Source: an uncultured Lachnospira sp.
GTDB taxonomy: Bacteria; Bacillota; Clostridia; Lachnospirales; Lachnospiraceae
NCBI GenBank assembly: GCA_910589305.1
Contig: CAJUTV010000005.1
Span: 129,472 to 193,471 of the forward strand
Length of the DNA: 64,000 nucleotides
Reading direction: 5' to 3'
Shown: in pieces, positions 58,221-64,000 of the stretch
Numbering within the stretch: the stretch's first letter is position 1
How the letters are laid out: every line of letters begins with the position of its first letter
Position numbers and translations under genes: made by a program
Notes under the pieces: model-generated
Told to the model about the DNA's origin: nothing
Databases searched by the model: none
What the model saw: the letters and a program-made list of their open reading frames with translations, nothing else

Positions 58221-59639
58221 ATGAACGATTTTAGAGAAATTGATGATTCATCAAAAGAAAAGGACAACATGGATAAAAAGTCCAGCAATACTGATGAGTA
58301 TGAAAAAGTATGTTATATATGTAGAAGAACAGAGAGCAGGGCAGGGAAAATGATATCGATGCCCAATAATATATATATATGTTCAGATTGTATGCAAAAA
58401 ACGATGGATTCAATCAATAATAGTGGCATTAACTATGATGATATGATGAAAAATTTAGGTGGTTTTGGGACATTTAATTTTCAAGACATACCAGATGGTA
58501 TCGCAAATAAACAAAAGTTGAAAAAGAAGAAAAAAGAGACCCATTATGAGCCAATTGACTTAAAGAAAATTCCAGCTCCACATCAGATTAAAGAGATGCT
58601 TGACCAATATGTGGTTGGACAAGAAAAAGCGAAAAAAATTATGGCAGTTGGCGTCTATAATCACTATAAGAGAATAGCTACCAATCCAAAAGATATTGAG
58701 ATTGAAAAGTCAAATATGTTAATGATTGGACCGACAGGAAGCGGCAAGACCTATCTTGTAAAGACATTGGCTAAATTGCTGTCTGTGCCGTTGGCTATTG
58801 CAGATGCAACTTCACTGACAGAAGCGGGGTATATTGGTGATGATATTGAGAGTGTTGTATCAAAGCTTCTTGCAGCAGCAGACAACGATGTTGAGAAGGC
58901 ACAGCATGGCATTATATTTATTGATGAGATTGATAAGATTGCCAAAAAGAAAGAGACTCGAAGCCGAGATGTCAGTGGAGAGTCTGTTCAGCAAGGGATG
59001 TTAAAGTTGTTAGAAGGAAGCGATATTGAAGTTCCAGTAGGAGCGACAAGCAAGAATGCGATGGTTCCATTGGCTACTATCAATACAAGCAATATACTTT
59101 TTATATGCGGCGGTGCTTTTCCAGATTTGGAGGATATTATTAAGGAACGTCTCAACAAGCAAAGTTCAATCGGATTTAATGCCGATTTAAAAGATAAATA
59201 TGATAAGGAAACGAATTTATTAGAACAAGTTACAGTGGACGACCTTAGAAAATATGGAATGATTCCAGAGTTTCTCGGACGACTTCCAATTGTGTATTCT
59301 TTGGAAAGTCTTACAAAGGAAATGCTTGTTGATATTATCAGAAAGCCTAAAAATGCAATATTAAAGCAATATAAAAAATTGCTTGAAATTGATGAGGTTG
59401 AATTGGAATTTGACAATAGTGCATTGGAAGCAATCGCACAAAAAGCATTGGAAAAAAAGACGGGTGCAAGGGCATTGCGTTCGATTATTGAGGAATATAT
59501 GCTTGATATTATGTATGAAATTCCAAAAGATGATAACATTGGCAAAGTGACAATAACAGGGGATTATATTAATAAAAAAGGCGCACCTTTAATTCAGATG
59601 AGAGGATATGTAGTGCCGTTGATTTCTAATAAAAATTGA
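58221..59639 (+). CDS. clpX: ClpX ATPase subunit of Clp protease
   Basis: 472 residues. An N-terminal Cys4 zinc-binding domain (VCYICRRTESR and NIYICSDCMQKTM), a longer than usual linker, then the AAA+ core: Walker A IGPTGSGKTYLVKTL, EAGYIGDDIESVVSKLL, Walker B GIIFIDEIDKIAKKKETRSR, VQQGMLKLLEG, sensor II GARALRSIIEEYM. The ClpP-docking IGF tripeptide is kept (SSIGFNADLKDKYD). No clpP, tig or lon is adjacent, and several core positions differ from standard ClpX (GYVGEDVEN is GYIGDDIES here), so this may be a second, specialised ClpX. ATG 58221 is preceded by AATGAGGA of leader copy D. Confidence 0.88.
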   Translation: MNDFREIDDSSKEKDNMDKKSSNTDEYEKVCYICRRTESRAGKMISMPNNIYICSDCMQKTMDSINNSGINYDDMMKNLGGFGTFNFQDIPDGIANKQKLKKKKKETHYEPIDLKKIPAPHQIKEMLDQYVVGQEKAKKIMAVGVYNHYKRIATNPKDIEIEKSNMLMIGPTGSGKTYLVKTLAKLLSVPLAIADATSLTEAGYIGDDIESVVSKLLAAADNDVEKAQHGIIFIDEIDKIAKKKETRSRDVSGESVQQGMLKLLEGSDIEVPVGATSKNAMVPLATINTSNILFICGGAFPDLEDIIKERLNKQSSIGFNADLKDKYDKETNLLEQVTVDDLRKYGMIPEFLGRLPIVYSLESLTKEMLVDIIRKPKNAILKQYKKLLEIDEVELEFDNSALEAIAQKALEKKTGARALRSIIEEYMLDIMYEIPKDDNIGKVTITGDYINKKGAPLIQMRGYVVPLISNKN

Positions 59640-59734
59640 TTGTAAGAATGGTGATACCATGATAAAGTGCTTAATGTTAAAATTGCTTTAAATGAAAAAA
59701 TTTAATTAGCATTAATTAATGAATGGATATAAAA

Positions 59735-59799
59735 AACAGGTAAGTTAAAAGGACATATACAGGTTGTATGTATACGTTTAACTTGCCTGTTCTTTTTAA
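59735..59799 (+). terminator. Terminator after clpX
   Basis: AACAGGTAAGTTAAA / TTTAACTTGCCTGTT stem (one G-U), loop of about 25 bases, followed by CTTTTTAAT. Confidence 0.85.
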
Positions 59800-59876
59800 T
59801 TGCTTATAAACACTAAAAAATTTAGAGCATATAATGAACATAAACCAATATGCTGATTGCAGCGGTCAGGAGATGT

Positions 59877-60230
59877 ATGGATTGCAGTGAATTTATTACA
59901 TCAGAAGATTATATGGATTATATTGCGCAAAATATTCGTGTGCCAAGTGAAATTTTATGTCGTGTTAATGTAGATGAAAATTGGTCTATTGTATATGGCA
60001 AAATGCCAGCAGAATTAAATATGAATATTGGAAGCTTAGAATATCGTACAATTCCTAAACTATATGGTTTGATGGATACAGAAGTATTAAGAGAACAAGT
60101 GGCAGGCGCAACAATGAGTGATACATCTGCCTATGACAGTTCAGGCATAACCGCTCTTTTAAATCAACCAACATTAGACGTACGAGGACAAGGGGTATTG
60201 ATAGGTATTATTGATACAGGGGAGTGTGTT
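59877..60230 (+). pseudogene. N-terminal stub of an S8 (subtilisin-like) peptidase gene, interrupted
   Basis: From ATG 59877 (AGGAG four bases before) the translation matches the start of Lachnospiraceae/Clostridium S8 proteases of the Csp type: SEDYMDYIAQNIRVPSEI, then LNQPTLDVRGQGVLIGIIDTG. This last DTG holds the catalytic Asp. Immediately afterwards the homology stops; the frame runs on through unrelated hydrophobic codons to a stop at 60308. The remaining catalytic His and Ser domains are absent. The break coincides with the start of a region coding for two large serine recombinases, so an integrative element probably inserted at about 60225. Confidence 0.75.
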
Positions 60231-60329
60231 ATTATAATGTTACGTTTATACTTTGTTCTTATAAGAACAATTGTAATAGTACAATCCATTATAGACATAT
60301 ATTTTTAATAGGAAAGGAGAGTGATTGAT

Positions 60330-60593
60330 ATGTTTACGGTTGAAAAATTACAGGAGATGAAAATAGCGGATATTATGGAAATAGACAGGGAAGAACTGGT
60401 TGATATAATGCAGATACAAATTGATGAAAAAAAGCCAATTGAAGAGCGTATAAGAGATTATATAGAACAAGTTGGAAATCCTTATATTGTGAAAGTTGGC
60501 GAATATGTCGTACAATTTAAATATATGGATTGTAAAAAGAGTATGGAACAAAAAATGAAGGAATATCTTGTAAAGATGGCATCTATCCATTGA
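60330..60593 (+). CDS. Small protein of the recombinase module
   Basis: 87 residues, charged, without Cys clusters or membrane segments. It begins FTVEKLQEMKIADIMEIDRE, with ELVDIMQIQIDEKKPIEERI and a later VVQFKYMDCKKSMEQKM. Proteins of this size and type lie ahead of large serine recombinases in Clostridia mobile elements; the function is unknown, perhaps an accessory or control factor. The ATG at 60330 has AGGAG 10 bases upstream; the GTG at 60321 is too close to that site. Confidence 0.65.
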   Translation: MFTVEKLQEMKIADIMEIDREELVDIMQIQIDEKKPIEERIRDYIEQVGNPYIVKVGEYVVQFKYMDCKKSMEQKMKEYLVKMASIH

Positions 60594-60626
60594 GAAAGTG
60601 TTATTTACAGAAAGTGATAGGTTCAA

Positions 60627-62252
60627 ATGAATACTAAAAAATTATATTCTGTAGCAGTTTATCTTCGACTGTCACGAGATGATATAACGTTGAAAAATGC
60701 AGATAGAAAAGAAGAAAATAGTAAAATAGAAAGCAATAGTATTGATTTTCAGAAAGAACTTATATATTCTTTTATTACAAAAAATAAAGATATGAAATTA
60801 TTTGATACATATATCGATGACGGGTACTCTGGCGTGGATTTTAATAGACCTGCCTTTAAGCGAATGATAAGTGATGTCAAGGCGGGGTTGATAAACTGCA
60901 TCATTGTCAAAGATTTATCAAGGTTTGGGAGAGATTATATTGAAACAGGACGATTTATACAAAAAATTTTTCCAAAATTAAATATTCGGTTTATTGCCAT
61001 TAATGATTTTTTTGATACATTGACAGCAGATTTTAATGAAACGTCAGTAGTACTTCCAGTTAAAAATTTTATAAATGATTCATATTGTCGTGATATTTCG
61101 TGGAAAGTAAAAAGTCATCAGAAAGTGAAACGTGAAAATGGTGAATTTATAGGTGCCTTTGCTGTTTATGGATATAAAAAAGACAAAGACAATAAAAATT
61201 TGCTTGTGATTGATGAATATGCTGCAAAGGTTGTTCAACATATATTTGCATGGAAATTAGAAGGGTATAGTTTTCGTGCAATAGCAGAACAGTTAAATTC
61301 ACAAGGAATTTTATCGCCTATGGAATATAAAAAATCAAAAGGAGAGAATTTTCAGACAGGATTTTATACAAAAAATATTACAAAATGGTCGGCAATGGCG
61401 GTAAAACGGATTCTTTCCAACGAAGTATACACAGGAAATTTAGTACAAGGAAAGAGTGAAAAAATTAATTATAAAATTAAAAAAAGTTTTGTTAAGCCAG
61501 CGTGTGAATGGATACGTGTGGAGAATACACATGAAGCAATTATTTGTATGGAAGATTTTGTAAATGTTAAGAAATTGCTTTCTACCGATAGCAGAGCTAT
61601 TCAAGGGCAAAAAAATACACATATTTTTTCAGGGCTTTTGTTTTGCGGCGATTGTATGGAAACGATGACGCGGCGTGTAAATCAATATCATGGAAAGAAT
61701 ACAATATATTTTATTTGTCAGAGAAATAACAAAGGACAAGGCTGTAGTCGGCACAGTATTAAAGAAGAACAATTAAAAGCGATTCTTTATGAGTGTTTAA
61801 AGATACAGGCTTTGATTATGGTTGACAAAGTCAATGTGTTGGATGCTGTAAATGAATTGAAAGTTGATATACAGCCAATTGCAACCTGTAATAGAGAATG
61901 TTCTCGCTTAAAAAGAGAACAACAACGATATCTTGAATTAAAAAGCAATTTATATCAAGATTGGAAAGAAGGTATCCTCTCAAAAGACGATTTTTTAGAT
62001 TTAAAAAAAATTTATAAAGAAAAATATATAAGTTTTCAAAAAATGATAGAACAGCAAGAACGAAAAATACAAGAGTTGCTTTATACAAGTTTGATATCAA
62101 GTGTGCAATTAGAGGAATTAAAAAAAAGAACAACATTGACCCAAATAAACAGAGAAGTTTTAATCCATTTTATAGAACGTATCATTGTATATGAGGATAA
62201 ACGATTGTGTGTAGAATTTCGGTATCAAGAATCATTTGATAGAGTAAGGTAG
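60627..62252 (+). CDS. Large serine recombinase 1
   Basis: 541 residues. Resolvase-type catalytic domain (about 5-160) with the nucleophile Ser in AVYLRLSRDD and IVKDLSRFGRDYIETGRFIQ; a Recombinase domain (about 180-310, FAVYGYKKDKDNKN and IAEQLNSQGI); a zinc ribbon with CGDCMETMTRR and a partner Cys pair ICQRNNKGQGC; and a coiled coil (about 420-500). This is the layout of integrases of phages and conjugative elements that join attP and attB. Together with the next gene it is probably the integration/excision apparatus of the element inserted in the subtilase gene. Confidence 0.93.
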   Translation: MNTKKLYSVAVYLRLSRDDITLKNADRKEENSKIESNSIDFQKELIYSFITKNKDMKLFDTYIDDGYSGVDFNRPAFKRMISDVKAGLINCIIVKDLSRFGRDYIETGRFIQKIFPKLNIRFIAINDFFDTLTADFNETSVVLPVKNFINDSYCRDISWKVKSHQKVKRENGEFIGAFAVYGYKKDKDNKNLLVIDEYAAKVVQHIFAWKLEGYSFRAIAEQLNSQGILSPMEYKKSKGENFQTGFYTKNITKWSAMAVKRILSNEVYTGNLVQGKSEKINYKIKKSFVKPACEWIRVENTHEAIICMEDFVNVKKLLSTDSRAIQGQKNTHIFSGLLFCGDCMETMTRRVNQYHGKNTIYFICQRNNKGQGCSRHSIKEEQLKAILYECLKIQALIMVDKVNVLDAVNELKVDIQPIATCNRECSRLKREQQRYLELKSNLYQDWKEGILSKDDFLDLKKIYKEKYISFQKMIEQQERKIQELLYTSLISSVQLEELKKRTTLTQINREVLIHFIERIIVYEDKRLCVEFRYQESFDRVR

Positions 62253-62289
62253 TCTAAATATCAATGGCAAATAGATGAGAGTGGTGAAA

Positions 62290-63951
62290 ATGATGGCTAG
62301 AATTTCTAAGAAACAGATAAAAGACGAAATGATACAGCAAACAATATATCATGTTGGAATTTATGCAAGATTGTCTGTGGACAATCACAATGAAAAAAAT
62401 GAATCCATTGAAACACAGATTGATATTGCAAAATTATATATAAAAGATAAGCCAGAATTTGAATTTTATCATAGTTATATAGATTTGGGAAAATCGGGTG
62501 TCAATTTTGAACGCAATGGATTTAAACAGTTAATGGAGGATATTCGACAGGCAAAAGTTAATTGTGTTATTGTGAAAGATTTTTCTCGTCTAGGAAGGAA
62601 TTATATTGAAACGGGAAATTTTATACAAAAAATATTTCCATTTTTGGGTGTTCGTTTTATTTCTGTAACGGATGGATTTGACTCAAATCATGTACAAACA
62701 GAGGATTTTTGTGTGAATTTAAAAAATCTTGTCAATGAACTGTATGCGGCTGACATAGCTGCAAAAGTTAAAAGCACACGAAAAAGTCAACAAAAAAAGG
62801 GGAGTTATACAGGAGGTTATGCACCATATGGATATAATCTTTGCAAAATAGATGGAAAAAGGGTTTTAGCAGTTAATGAAGAGGAAGCAAATATTGTAAG
62901 AGCATTATTTAATCAATATGAAGCTGGCGTTAATTGTAAAGGATTAATACGATGGTTGTATCAAAATAATATACATCGACCGACAGAGTATCGAAAATAT
63001 AAGCATATATATTCTAAAGAGGGGGAGGTTTTATTAGAGTGGTCTAAATGGACTGTAAAGTCTATTCTTACCAATCCTGTCTATATAGGGTGTCTGATTT
63101 ACGGCACGGTCTGTAAGGAGAATAGTTTATTAAAAAGTTATCAAAACAGTAGTTTTACAGAGTATTCTATAAAAGAAAATACCCATCAGGCAATTATTAG
63201 TCAAGAACAGTTTTTTAAAATTGCCCGTCAATTTGAAGAGCAATCATTGCATTACAGTAATAAAAAGAAGGATACTCAATCGGTTTTATTAGAAGAAGAC
63301 ATTTTTGACGGAATATTGTTTTGTGGTGATTGTAATTGTAAGATAAAAAGAACAGCGTTGATTAAAAATGTCAATCCTAGTAAAAAAATAAGAAAATATA
63401 CATATCATTGTCCGTATGCAGACCGAATTGATGTCAAAAAATGTCATAATCACCGTATTTTATTGGAACAATTGCAAGAACTTGTAACAGAATCATTAAA
63501 AAAACAATTTTTATTTTCCAATATAAAAAAACAAGATATGATGGAATATATAAAAAGTCAATTGGAATTAAAACAAGCCTTATTATGTAAAAATAGTGAT
63601 ATTTTAAAAAAGAAAATACAGACCTGTAAAAAAAGAAAAAGTGAGCAATATTTAAAATATCAAAGCGGTAGAATGGATTTACAGGTATTTAAAAAAGTAC
63701 AACAAGAAAATCGACAGCAAGTGACATTGTTGTCGAAAAAGCTTGAAGAGATAAAAAATCAACAAAAAGAGAATGATATGATTTTAGCAAAACAGGATAT
63801 GATTGTTAATTCGTTGTTAAAAAGGGATACAGCGATTGAATTAGAAAAAGAGTTCTTACATACATTGATTAAAAAAATTTATATTTTTTCGGATAAACGT
63901 GTTGAAATTACATTTTGTTTTCAAGAACCCAATCGGATAAATAAGATTTAA
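62290..63951 (+). CDS. Large serine recombinase 2
   Basis: 553 residues, paralogue of recombinase 1. Catalytic Ser in VGIYARLSVDNHNEK, IVKDFSRLGRNYIETGNFIQ, recombinase domain with GGYAPYGYNLCKIDGKRV, zinc ribbon CGDCNCKIKR with CPYADRIDVKKC, and a coiled coil at about 440-505. ATG 62290 (or 62293) follows a weak GGTGA; 37 bases separate it from the preceding gene. Two large serine recombinases in tandem are a feature of some clostridial integrative elements. Its stop codon lies within the first bases of a palindromic repeat. Confidence 0.92.
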   Translation: MMARISKKQIKDEMIQQTIYHVGIYARLSVDNHNEKNESIETQIDIAKLYIKDKPEFEFYHSYIDLGKSGVNFERNGFKQLMEDIRQAKVNCVIVKDFSRLGRNYIETGNFIQKIFPFLGVRFISVTDGFDSNHVQTEDFCVNLKNLVNELYAADIAAKVKSTRKSQQKKGSYTGGYAPYGYNLCKIDGKRVLAVNEEEANIVRALFNQYEAGVNCKGLIRWLYQNNIHRPTEYRKYKHIYSKEGEVLLEWSKWTVKSILTNPVYIGCLIYGTVCKENSLLKSYQNSSFTEYSIKENTHQAIISQEQFFKIARQFEEQSLHYSNKKKDTQSVLLEEDIFDGILFCGDCNCKIKRTALIKNVNPSKKIRKYTYHCPYADRIDVKKCHNHRILLEQLQELVTESLKKQFLFSNIKKQDMMEYIKSQLELKQALLCKNSDILKKKIQTCKKRKSEQYLKYQSGRMDLQVFKKVQQENRQQVTLLSKKLEEIKNQQKENDMILAKQDMIVNSLLKRDTAIELEKEFLHTLIKKIYIFSDKRVEITFCFQEPNRINKI

Positions 63952-64000
63952 CCTCATCAAGGAAGTCCCCCACTTCAATGCTGCAAAGGCATAAGTGGGG
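63947..64000. repeat. Palindromic repeat, left part (cut by window end)
   Basis: TTTAACCTCATCAAGGAAGTC and CCCCCACTTCAATGCTGCAA, then GGCATAAGTGGGG match the copy at 47617 nearly base for base. The right half lies outside the window. Confidence 0.8.

Noticed and set aside
58988..59545. 185-codon reverse-strand frame inside clpX
   Set aside because: Antisense shadow of the AAA+ core; no start signal and Ser/Ile-rich.
1..64000. tRNA, rRNA, CRISPR or replication origin
   Set aside because: No cloverleaf, rRNA-conserved segment, regular repeat-spacer array or DnaA-box cluster was recognised on reading; a covariance search would be needed to exclude small RNAs.

Overview
The window is a low-GC, AT-rich Gram-positive chromosome segment. 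Gene content and style point to a gut-type anaerobic member of the Clostridia, most likely Lachnospiraceae: a T-box ahead of aspS, GatCAB transamidosome genes, a vanG-type D-Ala-D-Ser operon, a TelA/TerD stress island, the CdaA-CdaR cyclic-di-AMP pair, polar Ca-ATPase and AEC transporters, and many AGGAGG ribosome binding sites. The species call is inference; the gene families are read from the translations.

Layout. 1-5.9 kb: a polysaccharide deacetylase (cut by the window edge), a C39-type papain-like peptidase, a methyltransferase, dapF, and the one-carbon pair fchA-folD. 6.1-12.8 kb: T-box leader, aspS, a short accessory patch (HNH-nuclease remnant, Phd-Doc toxin-antitoxin, another gene scrap), then gatC-gatA-gatB. 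12.9-15.6 kb: small membrane and zinc-ribbon proteins, an SDR oxidoreductase and a DUF305 protein. 15.9-35.5 kb: a Ter stress island with two phosphoribosyltransferase-type proteins, a CitE-like lyase, a YceG-like/trypsin fusion, a rhomboid protease, YceG, TelA, three TerD-family proteins, a calcium-type P-ATPase and a HAD phosphatase; a chemoreceptor and small secreted or broken genes interrupt it. 35.6-42.6 kb: vanR-vanS, then vanW-vanG-vanXY-vanT, a complete-looking vanG-type cluster. 42.7-49.8 kb: an HD-GYP/REC regulator, KDPG aldolase, amidase, AEC transporter, a PocR-type receptor and a secreted Big2-domain protein. 49.9-55.8 kb: two membrane proteins, cdaA-cdaR, an HPr-type protein and a phosphohexomutase. 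56-59.6 kb: an HtrA protease with an Asn-rich cytoplasmic tail and ClpX. 59.9-64 kb: the N-terminal stub of a subtilase gene, cut at its catalytic Asp motif by what looks like an integrative element carrying two large serine recombinases.

Two regulatory signals link distant parts of the window. (1) A 23-base tandem direct repeat that matches the published VanR operator consensus lies ahead of vanW (37631-37653) and, identically, ahead of the C39 peptidase on the other strand (2134-2156); both are followed at exactly 14 bases by a -10-like hexamer. (2) A previously unfamiliar structured leader (four copies: 31885, 35507, 37768, 58100; all in the same orientation directly before the start codon of the Ca-ATPase, vanR, vanW and clpX) has a conserved hairpin, a sequence-variable but perfectly paired second hairpin, and a 3' box that can pair with the loop of the first hairpin with compensatory changes. 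This is my best candidate for an undescribed system here. A third repeat family, palindromic and about 140 bases, sits exactly on the stop codon of three genes.

No rRNA, tRNA or CRISPR array was found.
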